A stretch of 46,593 nt of DNA from DASVHS01 sp036001325 (GTDB taxonomy: Bacteria; Acidobacteriota; Thermoanaerobaculia; Gp7-AA8), in the NCBI GenBank assembly GCA_036001325.1, contig DASYUK010000330.1, positions 1-46,593 on the forward strand, written 5' to 3'. Under the pieces are notes generated by a model. The model was not told where the DNA came from. It did not search any database and saw only the letters and a program-made list of their open reading frames with translations. Made by a program: the position numbers and the translations under genes. Position 1 is the first letter of the stretch, and every line of letters starts with the position of its first letter. Positions 1 through 8,371 of this stretch are shown here, piece by piece.

Positions 1-768
1 GGGATCGATACGCGGGCACTGACGCGCAAGATCCGCAACGAAGGAGCGATGCGCGGGATGATCACGACCGAGTCGCGCGCGCTCGATGATCTGCTCGCCG
101 AGGTGCGGCGCGCGCCGTCGATGAGCGGACTCGATCTGGTGGTTCGGGTGACGACGGATTCGAAGTACGCCTTCGCCGCCGAGGGCGGCGGCGCTCCACA
201 GAGGCGTGTTGCGGTTTACGACTATGGCGTCAAACGCGACATCCTGCGGCAGCTCACGCAGCACAACTGTCAAGTGACGGTCTTTCCCGCGAAGACGCCG
301 GCGCGCGACATCCTCGCGCAAAATTTCGACGGCGTGTTGCTATCGAACGGTCCGGGCGATCCCGAGCCGGTTACATATGCGCAGGACAACATCCGGCAAC
401 TGATCGGCAAGGTTCCGATCTTCGGCATCTGTCTCGGACATCAGCTCCTCGGGCTCGCCCTCGGCGGGCGCACGTACAAACTGAAGTTCGGCCACCGCGG
501 CGGCAATCATCCGGTGAAGGACCTTCGCAACGGACGCGTCGAGATCACGGCGCAGAATCACGGGTTCTCGGTCGATCCCGATTCATTGCGCGACCGCGAA
601 GTCGAGCTCACGCACATCAATCTCAACGACCAGACGCTCGAAGGCTTCCGCCATCGGAGTGAGCCTCTCGTGGCGGTGCAGTACCATCCCGAGGCGGCGC
701 CGGGGCCGCACGACTCGTTCTATCTCTTCAACGATTTCGTGAAGATGATGGAGGAGTTTAAACAGTAA
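1..768 (+). CDS. carA: Carbamoyl-phosphate synthase small subunit, 3' part
   Basis: The gene is cut by the window start; frame 1 is open from base 1 and gives the last 255 residues of a protein that is usually about 375-390 long. CarA is the glutamine amidotransferase subunit that feeds ammonia to CarB for carbamoyl phosphate (pyrimidine and arginine synthesis). The fragment opens with the GIDTRALTRKIR segment at the end of the CPSase small-chain domain. The class I amidotransferase domain follows, with the nucleophile Cys at residue 144 of the fragment (GICLGHQ) and His229/Glu231 (HPE) completing the triad. The stop at 766-768 abuts the stop of the convergent deaminase gene with no spacer. 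carB is not in the window. Identification is secure. Confidence 0.96.
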   Translation, partial: GIDTRALTRKIRNEGAMRGMITTESRALDDLLAEVRRAPSMSGLDLVVRVTTDSKYAFAAEGGGAPQRRVAVYDYGVKRDILRQLTQHNCQVTVFPAKTPARDILAQNFDGVLLSNGPGDPEPVTYAQDNIRQLIGKVPIFGICLGHQLLGLALGGRTYKLKFGHRGGNHPVKDLRNGRVEITAQNHGFSVDPDSLRDREVELTHINLNDQTLEGFRHRSEPLVAVQYHPEAAPGPHDSFYLFNDFVKMMEEFKQ

Positions 769-1227
769 CTATTCTCCGATGTCCTCGTTCCAGAGCTCAG
801 GGTGCGTTTGCATGAACTCTTTCATCAAACGGATGCACGTGGGGTTGTCTTGCACTTCCAGTAGCACGCCGCGCGATCGCAGCAACTCTTCCTCACCGAG
901 GAACGTTTCGTTCTCGCCGATGACCACGCGCGGGATGCTGTAGAGGAGAATCGCGCCGCTGCACATCGCGCACGGCGAAAGGGTCGTATAGATCACCGAT
1001 TCACGATAAACAGCCGCCGGCTGTCTGCCCGCATTTTCCAGCGCGTCCATCTCGCCGTGACGGATCGCGCTGCCGTGCTGCACGCGACGATTGTGTCCGC
1101 GGCCGATGATCCGGCCGCGATGGACGATCACTGAGCCGATCGGAATGCCACCTTCGCGCAGCCCGAGCTGCGCTTCCTCGATGGCCGCCTGCATGAACGG
1201 ATCAGAAGTTTTGCTCTCGATGCTCAC
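769..1227 (-). CDS. Zinc-dependent cytosine deaminase-like protein (Fcy1 type)
   Basis: 152 residues, full length for the cytidine/deoxycytidylate deaminase fold. Zinc ligands and the proton shuttle are visible as H57-G-E59 and P85-C-x-x-C89. The sequence from TLSPCAMCSGAI through IPRVVIGEN to the C-terminal EDIGE is strikingly like yeast cytosine deaminase Fcy1 as I recall it, more so than TadA or guanine deaminase, so cytosine to uracil is the likeliest reaction; another nucleobase is possible. The start is GTG at 1227, which lies 26 nt inside the upstream mutase gene, so the two are probably co-transcribed; an ATG at 1194 is the alternative. The stop touches the carA stop. Confidence 0.82.
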   Translation of the reverse strand: MSIESKTSDPFMQAAIEEAQLGLREGGIPIGSVIVHRGRIIGRGHNRRVQHGSAIRHGEMDALENAGRQPAAVYRESVIYTTLSPCAMCSGAILLYSIPRVVIGENETFLGEEELLRSRGVLLEVQDNPTCIRLMKEFMQTHPELWNEDIGE

Positions 1228-2761
1228 CGAATGTCTTCTTCAGCGTGGCGACGATCTCGCCGACCGTGCAGTCGTTGCGTACGGCGTCGACGATGAGAGG
1301 CATCAGGTTCTTCTTCGATGGGGCGGCTTCATCGAGCGCAACGAGCGCGCGCCTCCAATCGCGCGTGCGCTTCGAACGGAATTCCTGCAGCCGCGCGATC
1401 TGATCTCGCTCGACACTCTCGTCGATCGTGAGAATCGGCAGTGTGCTCTGCGCGTCTTCAGTGAATTCGTTCACGCCGACGACGATGCTCTTCTTCTCCT
1501 CGACCGCGCGTTGCGCGCGATAGGCCGACTCGCCGATCTCGTTCTGCACGAATCCCGACTCGATCGCCGCAATCGCGCCGCCGATCTCATCGACGCGCTC
1601 GATCAACTTGCGCGCGCCGCGCTCGATATCGAGTGTCAGCGCCTCGATCGCGTAGGAGCCGGCGAGCGGATCGGCCGTGCTGGTGATACCGGTCTCGTAC
1701 GCGAGGATCTGTTGCGTCCGCAAGGCGATGTTCACCGACTCTTCGGTCGGAAGGGCGAGAGCCTCGTCGCGGCTGTTCGTGTGCAACGACTGGCAGCCAC
1801 CGAGAACTGCGGCCATGGCCTGATAGGCGACGCGGACGACATTGTTCTCCGGCTGCTGCGCAGTGAGAGTCGAGCCCGCCGTCTGCGCGTGAAATCTCAG
1901 CGCCAGGGAGCGCGAATCTTTCGGGTCGTAGCGTTCGCGCATCAGCGTCGCCCACAGCTTGCGCGCCGCGCGAAACTTTGCCACCTCTTCGAGAAAATCG
2001 TTGTGGGCGTTGAAGAAGAACGAGATGCGCGGCCCGAAGGAATCGATGTCCAGTCCCTGCGCCACCGCCGCCTTCACATATTCGAGCCCGTTCGCCAGCG
2101 TGAACGCCACTTCCTGCACCGCCGTCGAACCGGCTTCACGGATGTGATAGCCGGAGACCGAGATCGTGTTCCAGCGCGGCACTTCCTTCGCGCAGAAATC
2201 GAAGATATCGGTCACGATGCGTATCGACGGAGCAGGCGGAAAGATGTACGTTCCGCGCGCGGCGTACTCTTTCAGGATGTCGTTCTGAATCGTGCCATTC
2301 AGAGTCGACCACGCGACGCCGCGCCGCTCCGCGACGACGAGCAGCAATGCCAGCAGGATCGACGCCGGCGCATTGATCGTCATCGAGATCGAGACGCGAT
2401 CGAGAGGAATCTCGGCGAGCAGCGTCTCCATGTCCTCGATGGCATCGATCGCCACTCCCACTTTGCCCACCTCGCCTCGGGCGCGCGGATCGTCGGAATC
2501 CATTCCGATCTGCGTCGGCAGATCGAACGCGACCGAGAGTCCGGTCGTGCCGCGCTCGAGCAGATATCGGTAACGTCGATTCGATTCCGCGGCTGTCGAG
2601 AACCCCGCGTACTGCCGCATGGTCCATAACTTGCCTCGGTACATCGACTGCTGCGGGCCGCGCGTGAAGGGGAACGTCCCCGGCGCGCCGAGGTCTCGTT
2701 GCGGATCGAAGCCGCGCTCGCGGAGCGCGGTCCCATCGAAATAGACAGGCAACTCCGCCAT
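1202..2761 (-). CDS. Methylmalonyl-CoA mutase, catalytic (B12-domain-less) subunit
   Basis: 519 residues, the length of the separate catalytic chain of split-type mutases: it has the substrate TIM barrel but lacks the C-terminal cobalamin-binding domain, so a small B12-binding partner must be encoded elsewhere. It interconverts methylmalonyl-CoA and succinyl-CoA in propionate, odd-chain and branched-chain catabolism. The RQYAGFST motif carries the Tyr and the APSIRI motif the Arg that mark methylmalonyl-CoA specificity; isobutyryl-CoA mutases differ there. SGYH holds the conserved active-site His. ATG at 2761 is chosen because homology starts there (MAELPVYFDG); an open extension to 2821 would run into the divergent gene start. 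The deaminase gene overlaps its 3' end. Confidence 0.93.
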   Translation of the reverse strand: MAELPVYFDGTALRERGFDPQRDLGAPGTFPFTRGPQQSMYRGKLWTMRQYAGFSTAAESNRRYRYLLERGTTGLSVAFDLPTQIGMDSDDPRARGEVGKVGVAIDAIEDMETLLAEIPLDRVSISMTINAPASILLALLLVVAERRGVAWSTLNGTIQNDILKEYAARGTYIFPPAPSIRIVTDIFDFCAKEVPRWNTISVSGYHIREAGSTAVQEVAFTLANGLEYVKAAVAQGLDIDSFGPRISFFFNAHNDFLEEVAKFRAARKLWATLMRERYDPKDSRSLALRFHAQTAGSTLTAQQPENNVVRVAYQAMAAVLGGCQSLHTNSRDEALALPTEESVNIALRTQQILAYETGITSTADPLAGSYAIEALTLDIERGARKLIERVDEIGGAIAAIESGFVQNEIGESAYRAQRAVEEKKSIVVGVNEFTEDAQSTLPILTIDESVERDQIARLQEFRSKRTRDWRRALVALDEAAPSKKNLMPLIVDAVRNDCTVGEIVATLKKTFGEHREQNF

Positions 2762-2819
2762 GACGAGCGTAAGCGTATCAGTAACTTCCAAACGGTATAA
2801 TTCACAACCCTTTGCCGTC
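2762..2819. promoter_or_regulatory. Divergent promoter region with TATAAT at 2796-2801
   Basis: A 58-bp spacer separates the mutase start (2761, minus) from the DUF4388 start (2820, plus). A perfect TATAAT lies at 2796-2801 on the plus strand, 18 nt before the ATG; no good -35 hexamer is seen at the usual spacing. The minus-strand promoter is not obvious. Confidence 0.55.
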
Positions 2820-3965
2820 ATGGGCGTCAGCGGAAATCTGAAGACGATGCTCCCGGGCGACCTCCTTCAATGGTTGAGCCTGGGGCAGAAGTCAGGGACG
2901 CTCGTGGTCGCGAACAAAGACGTCGAAAAGAAGATCTTTTTCCGCGGCGGCCGCGTCATCTCCTCCGCCTCCAACGATCCGCGCGAATACCTCGGCCAAT
3001 TTCTGATGAGCCACGGCTATCTGAACGAAGAAGAGTTGCGCAAAGCGATGGAGGTGCAGCAGCAGTCAGGCATCCTTCTCGGCAAGATTCTGGTGATGAT
3101 CGGCCTGATCAACGAGGACGATCTCACTCGTCTCATGCGCCTCAAGGCGGAGGAGGAGATCTACGACGTCTTCCTCTGGAAGGAGGGGGAGTTCCACTTC
3201 ATCGACAACGAGCTGCCGCAGATGGAGATGGTGCCGCTGAAGGTCGATGTCACCGGCATCATCATGGAAGGGATGCGACGCGTCGACGAGTGGCCGCGCA
3301 TCCGCGAAGTCATTCCGAGCGACTCGCTCATTCCGATCAAGCAGAAGCCGATCGAGTTCGAAGAGGAGTTCGACGAAGCGCAGACGACGATCCTCGACGC
3401 GATCGACGGCAAGCGGACGATCGCGGAGATCGTGCTGGAGAGCCGATCCGGGTCGTTCATCGTCAACGCGACGATCGCTCCGCTGATTCGCGGCGGCCTG
3501 GTCGGCTTGAGAGATGTGAGCGCTGCTCGTCCGGCAGCGATGGTCGAGGAGACAGTGTTTCCGACGGCAGGCTTCAGCGAGTCGGACGAGATCAACACCA
3601 TGCTCACGGCGGCGCAGACCGCTCTTCGCAACAAGGACTTCGAGAAGACGCAGCGTCTGCTCAAAGCGGCGCAGAACCTCGATCCGAACCACCCGAAGGT
3701 GAAGAGCGCAATCAAAGGGGCGGAAGCGGTGATCATGGGCGAGCTGCGCAACGAGGGTATCCACGACAGCCGGATCCCGCGCGTGACCAAGTCGCTCGAT
3801 GAGATCACGGCGATGAACTTCACGCCGAATGAGGGCTTCATCCTCTCGCGCATTAACGGGACGTGGGACATCGGATCGCTCATCAAGATCAGCCCGATCC
3901 GCGAAGCCGATGCGCTGATGATTTTTTACAAGCTGTGGAAGGACGGCATCATCGCCTTTGACTGA
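2820..3965 (+). CDS. DUF4388 domain protein
   Basis: 381 residues from ATG 2820 (reading starts MGVSGNLKTMLPGDLLQWL). The N-terminal 160 residues match the DUF4388 pattern: a GDLLQWL helix, a strand-rich segment with FFRGGRVISSASNDP, then GQFLMSHGYLNEEEL-type helices. DUF4388 domains are found in PatA-like and gliding/signalling proteins, often next to response regulators; no enzymatic role is known. Residues about 260-305 look like one TPR-like helical hairpin (LRNKDFEKTQRLLKAAQNL). A C-terminal block of about 60 residues (GFILSRINGTWDIGSLIKIS) resembles a small winged domain also seen in such proteins. It is paralogous to the protein at 9683-10792. Soluble, cytoplasmic; function unknown. 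Confidence 0.85.
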   Translation: MGVSGNLKTMLPGDLLQWLSLGQKSGTLVVANKDVEKKIFFRGGRVISSASNDPREYLGQFLMSHGYLNEEELRKAMEVQQQSGILLGKILVMIGLINEDDLTRLMRLKAEEEIYDVFLWKEGEFHFIDNELPQMEMVPLKVDVTGIIMEGMRRVDEWPRIREVIPSDSLIPIKQKPIEFEEEFDEAQTTILDAIDGKRTIAEIVLESRSGSFIVNATIAPLIRGGLVGLRDVSAARPAAMVEETVFPTAGFSESDEINTMLTAAQTALRNKDFEKTQRLLKAAQNLDPNHPKVKSAIKGAEAVIMGELRNEGIHDSRIPRVTKSLDEITAMNFTPNEGFILSRINGTWDIGSLIKISPIREADALMIFYKLWKDGIIAFD

Positions 3966-3970
3966 CGTTT

Positions 3971-4027
3971 GTCCTTAGTCGTTGGTCGTTAGTAAAGACC
4001 AGGGACTAAGGACTAAGGACCAAGGAC
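3971..4027. repeat. Heptamer-built inverted repeat, copy A
   Basis: Two 23-bp arms (3971-3993 and 4005-4027, 19 of 23 positions paired) flank an 11-nt loop. Each arm is three 7-nt units of the form GTC(C/G)TT(A/G) followed by GT. It fills almost the whole gap between the convergent DUF4388 and ybeY stops, so it could act as a two-way terminator. The same 7-nt architecture occurs at 6050-6138 and 33484-33570. Confidence 0.8.
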
Positions 4028-4028
4028 T

Positions 4029-4466
4029 TCACTCAAGCCCCACCGCCTCCCGCACATCCACCTCCAACTCGTTCATCTCGCCATGATCGCGTTCATGGTC
4101 ATAGCCGAGCGCGTGCAGTACACCGTGCACGAGGAGATATCGAATCTCAGTGGCCAGTGAGTGTCTTTCGCTGACGGCCTGCCGGCGAGCCTGTTCGATG
4201 GAGATGACGATGTCGCCGAGGGGCTTTCCTTCCCGTTGCGGATCAGCATAGGAATCGTCGGCCGGAAACGTGAGGACGTCCGTTGTTCGATTCTTGTGCC
4301 GGAACTTGCGGTTGAGGTTTTTCATCGACTCATCGTCGACGAAGGCGACCGAGACATCGGTGATCTCGTCTTCGAGCTTCAGCGTGAGCAGGATCTTTCG
4401 AATGAATGCACCGATCTCGCGCCGCGTCAGCCGCGGAACGGCGTGGCCGGTCACCTCGACATTCAC
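4029..4466 (-). CDS. ybeY: Endoribonuclease YbeY
   Basis: 145 residues, normal for this single-strand-specific zinc endoribonuclease, which matures the 16S rRNA 3' end and takes part in ribosome quality control. The zinc-binding signature is complete: H114-G-x-x-H118 and H124 in HGVLHALGYDH. The start is GTG at 4466, overlapping the phoH stop as GTGA, the classic phoH-ybeY arrangement and a sign of translational coupling. Confidence 0.95.
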   Translation of the reverse strand: MNVEVTGHAVPRLTRREIGAFIRKILLTLKLEDEITDVSVAFVDDESMKNLNRKFRHKNRTTDVLTFPADDSYADPQREGKPLGDIVISIEQARRQAVSERHSLATEIRYLLVHGVLHALGYDHERDHGEMNELEVDVREAVGLE

Positions 4467-5458
4467 GATCGGGTTGCCTGCGTCGCAGCCTGCTCAGCCG
4501 CGTCGAGCGCGGCCTTCTTGACTCTGTCTGCCTTGTCGTACGCCGTGACGATCTTCGAGACGAGGGGATGGCGCACGACATCTTTGTCGGTGAAGTCGAA
4601 GAAGCTGATCCCTTCGACGTCTTCCAGGATTTTCCGCGCCGCGCGGAGTCCCGACTTCTTCCCCTCCGGGAGATCGACCTGCGTGACGTCGCCAGTCACG
4701 ACCGCCTTCGAGCCGAAGCCGAGGCGCGTGAGGAACATCTTCATCTGTTCGGGCGTCGTGTTCTGCGCCTCATCGAGGATGATGAACGCGTCATTGAGCG
4801 TGCGGCCGCGCATGAATGCCAGCGGCGCGATCTCGATGATGCTTCTCTCGATCAGCTTCTCGACTTTCTCGAAGCCGATGATGTCGTAGAGCGAATCGTA
4901 GAGTGGGCGCAGATAGGGATTGATCTTCTCGGCGATGTCGCCGGGAAGAAAGCCGAGTCGCTCCCCCGCCTCGACCGCCGGACGGCACAGAACGATGCGT
5001 TTGATCTGCTTGTCATTCAGTGCCGCCGCGGCGGCAGCGACCGCGAGAAATGTCTTCCCCGTTCCCGCCGGGCCGATGCCGAAGGTGATGTCGTAGTCCT
5101 GGATCGATTGCAGATAGAGCTTCTGAGCCAGATTGCGCGGAGTGACGACGCGACGGACCGACGCGCCTACCGCGTCGTCGGTGAAGAAGTCGACCAGATT
5201 GATGTCGGGCTTGTCGCGCAGGACGCGGACGCTCGTGAACACATCCGACTTCTTGATCGGATATCCCTGGCCGATGAGCTGTTGCATCTCCGACAGAAGC
5301 TTCTCAACGGGCGCGATACTCTCTGCCTTTCCCTGCACGAAGATCTCGTTTCCACGCGACGAGATCTTGACGGCGAACGCGTCCTCGATCATGCGCAGGT
5401 TTTCGTCGTGATTTCCGAACAATGTGTGGGCGCCCTGTTCGTCTAAGGTTAGTTCCAT
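4463..5458 (-). CDS. phoH: PhoH-like ATPase
   Basis: 331 residues. An N-terminal KH-like segment (about 10-65) is followed by the PhoH P-loop domain, with Walker A GPAGTGKT at 129-136 and Walker B AFIILDEAQN around 224-233. PhoH proteins are thought to be RNA-linked ATPases or helicases, and the operon with ybeY supports a role in RNA metabolism. ATG 5458 is chosen because GGAG sits 8 nt upstream and the longer reading frame to 5701 only runs antisense to rsmD codons. The last residues are Ala-rich (AALDAAEQAATQATRS). Confidence 0.93.
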   Translation of the reverse strand: MELTLDEQGAHTLFGNHDENLRMIEDAFAVKISSRGNEIFVQGKAESIAPVEKLLSEMQQLIGQGYPIKKSDVFTSVRVLRDKPDINLVDFFTDDAVGASVRRVVTPRNLAQKLYLQSIQDYDITFGIGPAGTGKTFLAVAAAAAALNDKQIKRIVLCRPAVEAGERLGFLPGDIAEKINPYLRPLYDSLYDIIGFEKVEKLIERSIIEIAPLAFMRGRTLNDAFIILDEAQNTTPEQMKMFLTRLGFGSKAVVTGDVTQVDLPEGKKSGLRAARKILEDVEGISFFDFTDKDVVRHPLVSKIVTAYDKADRVKKAALDAAEQAATQATRS

Positions 5459-5480
5459 CGATTCTCCGTAGAAGCTGAAT

Positions 5481-6044
5481 TCAGTCTGCAATTCCTGTGA
5501 AAGCCTCGGCCCTGAACAACGTGATCCACACTTCTCCATATTCGGCGCGGCGCCACATCGGGAGTTTTCCGACAGATTCTCGAAACGGCGCACTCCGGCG
5601 CCGATGTTCCAGAGCCACAATCGCGTCCAGTCGAAGGTGCAGATCGGCGACCGCAGCGAGCAGGTCGTCGTAGTGGTCATAGTCATACGGCGGATCTGCA
5701 AAGACGAGATCGAAGGGATCGCGCAGGCGCTTCAAGGCATGGAGAACCTCGCCGGTCACGGTCAGCACGGGAACGCCGAAAGCCGCCGCGTGGCGTGAGA
5801 TGTTCGTCGCGCTGCGGCGATCGCGATCGACGGCGGTCGCCGATGCGGCGCCGCGCGAGATCGCCTCGAACGAAAAGATGCCACTACCGGCGAAGAGATC
5901 GAGAAAGCGCGCGCCGTTGATCCGCTCGCTGACGATGTTGAAGTACCCCTGCCTCGCTCGCTCGGAGGTCGGCCGCACATCATGCGGCGGCACTGCCACG
6001 CGACGCCCGCGGAGGGTTCCACCGGTGATGCGAAGGGACGACAT
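5481..6044 (-). CDS. rsmD: RsmD-family 16S rRNA (guanine-N2) methyltransferase
   Basis: 187 residues from ATG 6044 (MSSLRITGGTLRGRR). The opening RITGGTLRGR and VRPTSERARQGYFN segments are typical of RsmD, which methylates G966 of 16S rRNA. The SAM-binding DLFAGSG motif is at 49-55 and the catalytic DPPY motif at 117-120. It lies 22 nt upstream of phoH on the same strand. The open frame upstream to 6092 reads through the heptamer repeat and is not used. Confidence 0.92.
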   Translation of the reverse strand: MSSLRITGGTLRGRRVAVPPHDVRPTSERARQGYFNIVSERINGARFLDLFAGSGIFSFEAISRGAASATAVDRDRRSATNISRHAAAFGVPVLTVTGEVLHALKRLRDPFDLVFADPPYDYDHYDDLLAAVADLHLRLDAIVALEHRRRSAPFRESVGKLPMWRRAEYGEVWITLFRAEAFTGIAD

Positions 6045-6049
6045 GCTGA

Positions 6050-6138
6050 GGTCGTAGGTCGTAGGTCGTGGGTACCGGGAGCGGTAGCGCAAAAACGATG
6101 AGGCCCCCGTTACCGACGACCCACGACCGACGACCTAC
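6050..6138. repeat. Heptamer-built inverted repeat, copy B
   Basis: The left arm (from 6051) is GTCGTAG GTCGTAG GTCGTGG followed by GTACCGGGAGC. The right arm (to about 6138) is its near complement, with a 20-nt loop between. The repeat fills the gap between rsmD and the upstream secreted-protein gene and supplies that gene's TAG stop (6135-6137), so the element lies at the edge of a coding sequence. Confidence 0.82.
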
Positions 6139-6944
6139 TGCCCCGCTCTCCCGACAAAATAGTTGTAGAGATCCTTCTTGGCGACGTAGATCACCATCGG
6201 CTGCGACGTGCAGCGCAACTGCACGATGTCGCCGTTCTGCATGATGCGCTCGACGCGCCACGTCTTGCGATCGTCGGCCACCAGTTCATCGCCGACCTTC
6301 GGATCGTAACGCGCCACGGTGTTGGTCACGTTGCGGTCCTCGGAGATTGCGCGTAGCAGGTCCTCGAGCGGCATGACCGCGTCATGCAGCGGCTTCGGAC
6401 GACCACCAGCGGGATCGAACGCGCGCTCGACATACTCGAGACCCACGGAATAGACGCGCAGAAACGCCGCACGGTTCGGAGTCGGCTGGGAAACGTCTTT
6501 CGCGCCGATGCCGGCCACCTTCTGCGGCGACGCCGCATCGAGGTACTTCCTCATCGCGCCGGCCGGGATGATCACGCGTTTCTGAATCGTGCCTCCCGCG
6601 CCGGTCATGCGTACGACGACGAGGCCGCCTTCAAAGATCGAAAGGCGTTGCTCGAGACTACCGCCGTGCACGGCGTAATCGAGCAACGGTAGCGGAAGGC
6701 GGCCGTCGATCAGTTGCGAGCCGATCGCCTGCTTACTGCCGGCGAGCTCGTCGAGATCGTACTTGCGGAGTTGTCGCCGTTGCTGTTCCGGCAGCGGAAC
6801 CGCGATCGCCCCGCCGAGGGGCGCGGGATCGACTTTGCTGATGTCATGCAAGGGAGGGGGATCAGCGGGTGGGTTCTGCTGCGCCAGAGCGAGAAGCGGC
6901 GCCAGGAGAAGCAGAAGCGCCACACATCTCGGCCTAGCGTTCAT
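6135..6944 (-). CDS. Secreted hypothetical protein
   Basis: 269 residues with a clear signal peptide: MNARPRC, a Leu/Ala core, and a likely cut after ALA at about residue 21. A Pro-rich mature N-terminus follows. I do not recognise a domain. The C-terminal 70 residues (KVGDELVADDRKTWRVERIMQ onward) look beta-rich, as in small SH3-like folds. Its ATG overlaps the cca stop by 4 nt (ATGA), so it is translated from the same transcript as cca. The stop codon lies inside heptamer repeat B. A periplasmic location is inferred from the signal peptide. Confidence 0.75.
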   Translation of the reverse strand: MNARPRCVALLLLLAPLLALAQQNPPADPPPLHDISKVDPAPLGGAIAVPLPEQQRRQLRKYDLDELAGSKQAIGSQLIDGRLPLPLLDYAVHGGSLEQRLSIFEGGLVVVRMTGAGGTIQKRVIIPAGAMRKYLDAASPQKVAGIGAKDVSQPTPNRAAFLRVYSVGLEYVERAFDPAGGRPKPLHDAVMPLEDLLRAISEDRNVTNTVARYDPKVGDELVADDRKTWRVERIMQNGDIVQLRCTSQPMVIYVAKKDLYNYFVGRAGQ

Positions 6945-8176
6945 TTCTGATCGGACGGTTGCTCCCGATTAAGATACTTGATGGCCAGATCGCGCGCAAA
7001 AGAGCGGGCCTGGTCGGCGGGAATCTCGCCTGTGAACACCGCTTCGCGCGTCCGTTCGAGCGCGCGCGCGACATGCGGGCCGCCCGGCACCTCGAGCTCG
7101 TTGCCACGCAGCGGCAATTTGAATCGCTGGAACTCCCGGAATCGCGAGACGTGCATGCGCTCGTTCGGGCGCTCAGCGGCCATCAGGGTGAGAAGCTCGG
7201 GAGAGGCGCTCCTCAGGAGGCGGAAGCGCTGCCGATCGGTCGCGACGTCGCGCAACGCTTTCTCGAATCGCGATAGATCGCGCGCGATCTGCAAAACGTT
7301 GCGGGCCCGCTTCTGCGAGAAACCGGAACCCTCCAACTGCGCCGCGGTCGCGTCCGTCCCGCGAAGAAGAACACCGGTGTAGAGGACGTAGCGATCGAGC
7401 TCGCTCTGAGAGTCGATCTGTTTGCGGACCTTCTCCAGCGCCTCGACGCTCGGCGCGAGTTCGGTGTTGAAGAACGCATTGAGCGCCCCCTCTTTGTGAA
7501 GGGTGGCAAGGATCTTCGGCGCTTCGCGCTCGTCCATGGCCAGGAAGAGCTCGCGCCAGAGCCGCTCTTTGGAGACTGTGCTGAGCGCACCTGCGGCGAT
7601 CGCTTTTCGGATGAGCGCCATCGTGTGCGACTCGATCGAGAAACCGAGGCGCTTGGCAAGACGCACCGCGCGGAAGATCCGCGTGGGGTCGTCGATGAAA
7701 CTGTTGTCATGCATCACCCGGATCGTCCGCGCCGCGAGGTCGCGTTGCCCGTTGGCCGGGTCGTGAAGCGATCCGTCGAGAAGATCCATGGCGATGGCGT
7801 TGATCGAGAAGTCGCGCCGCAGCAGGTCGTCTTTCAGCTTACCTTCCGACACCGTGGGTAGCGATCCCGGCGAGCGATAGCGCTCCTTGCGGGCCGTGGC
7901 GATATCGATCTCCGGATAGCCCTCACCGATCACCTTGTACGTGAGGAACTGAGGGTAAGACTTGACCCGCCCTTCGATTCGTTTCGCCAAGGCGCGCGCC
8001 AAAGTTGAGCTGCCGTCCTCGAGCGTGAGATCGACGTCGAAGACGTGGCGCTTGAGAAGAAGATCGCGCACCGGTCCGCCGACGAGGAACGGGCGGCAGT
8101 CCTTCTCGCGAGCGACTTCCTTCACCACGTCGATGGCGCGGCGTTGAGGGTTCGGGATCTCCAGAGCTCGGGTCAT
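6941..8176 (-). CDS. cca: CCA tRNA nucleotidyltransferase / poly(A) polymerase family
   Basis: 411 residues, class II nucleotidyltransferase. Motifs in order: GGPVRD at 33-38, the metal-binding FDVDL pair Asp47/Asp49, RRDFSINA at 120-127 and DDPTRIFRAVRLAKRLGF (162-179) for ATP/CTP recognition, followed by a helical C-terminal body. It adds or repairs the CCA end of tRNAs; poly(A) polymerase activity cannot be excluded from sequence. It overlaps the downstream secreted-protein gene by 4 nt and, at its own start, a possible 34-codon ORF by 4 nt. Confidence 0.92.
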   Translation of the reverse strand: MTRALEIPNPQRRAIDVVKEVAREKDCRPFLVGGPVRDLLLKRHVFDVDLTLEDGSSTLARALAKRIEGRVKSYPQFLTYKVIGEGYPEIDIATARKERYRSPGSLPTVSEGKLKDDLLRRDFSINAIAMDLLDGSLHDPANGQRDLAARTIRVMHDNSFIDDPTRIFRAVRLAKRLGFSIESHTMALIRKAIAAGALSTVSKERLWRELFLAMDEREAPKILATLHKEGALNAFFNTELAPSVEALEKVRKQIDSQSELDRYVLYTGVLLRGTDATAAQLEGSGFSQKRARNVLQIARDLSRFEKALRDVATDRQRFRLLRSASPELLTLMAAERPNERMHVSRFREFQRFKLPLRGNELEVPGGPHVARALERTREAVFTGEIPADQARSFARDLAIKYLNREQPSDQK

Positions 8177-8277
8177 GCGATCAAGGTCTCGTAGATACGT
8201 TCAAGAACACGAAGGCGTTGCCGGGGCCGGAACTTCCCAGCCGTCTGTCGCGCTGCCTCGATTTTCGGTCTTGCCAC
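8173..8277 (-). CDS. Possible small ORF upstream of cca
   Basis: A 34-residue reading frame from GTG 8277 to a TGA that overlaps the cca ATG as ATGA. The product would be basic (about ten Arg/Lys) and end RLRVLERIYETLIA. Third-position GC looks lower than in neighbouring genes, and no clear ribosome site is visible. It may be a leader peptide coupled to cca, a gene remnant, or chance. No family is recognised. Confidence 0.25.
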   Translation of the reverse strand: MARPKIEAARQTAGKFRPRQRLRVLERIYETLIA

Positions 8278-8312
8278 CTCTGGCTTGAACCGGGCGGTTA
8301 GTATCGCATGAG

Positions 8313-8344
8313 TCTTGGAGTGCGGCGGCTTGCCGCCGCCATAC
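8313..8344 (-). repeat. GGCGGC hairpin repeat with CTCCAAG tail, copy 1
   Basis: Read on the minus strand this is a GC hairpin (TGGCGGCGGCAAGCCGCCGC) followed by ACTCCAAG. The same unit is at 18499-18534, where the tail continues GCTACGCC, and a variant stem with the same tail is at 45209-45242. It lies between the divergent cca and GGDEF genes. Confidence 0.7.
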
Positions 8345-8349
8345 CATTG

Positions 8350-8355
8350 TAGAAT
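8350..8355 (+). promoter_or_regulatory. TAGAAT -10-like element before the GGDEF gene
   Basis: TAGAAT ends 16 nt before ATG 8372, directly after the hairpin repeat. There is no convincing -35. It is one of a recurring set of TANNNT hexamers close to start codons in this window. Confidence 0.45.
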
Positions 8356-8371
8356 TAGGCGCTTCTCGCGA

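Noticed and set aside
1091..2629. Plus-strand frame of about 510 codons opposite the methylmalonyl-CoA mutase
   Set aside because: Arg/Asp/Leu-biased antisense translation without recognisable motifs; the opposite strand has clear catalytic motifs.
6051..6076. GTCGTAG tandem units considered as a CRISPR-like or simple-sequence array
   Set aside because: Only three 7-nt units with no spacers, and they pair with a complementary arm; a hairpin explains them.
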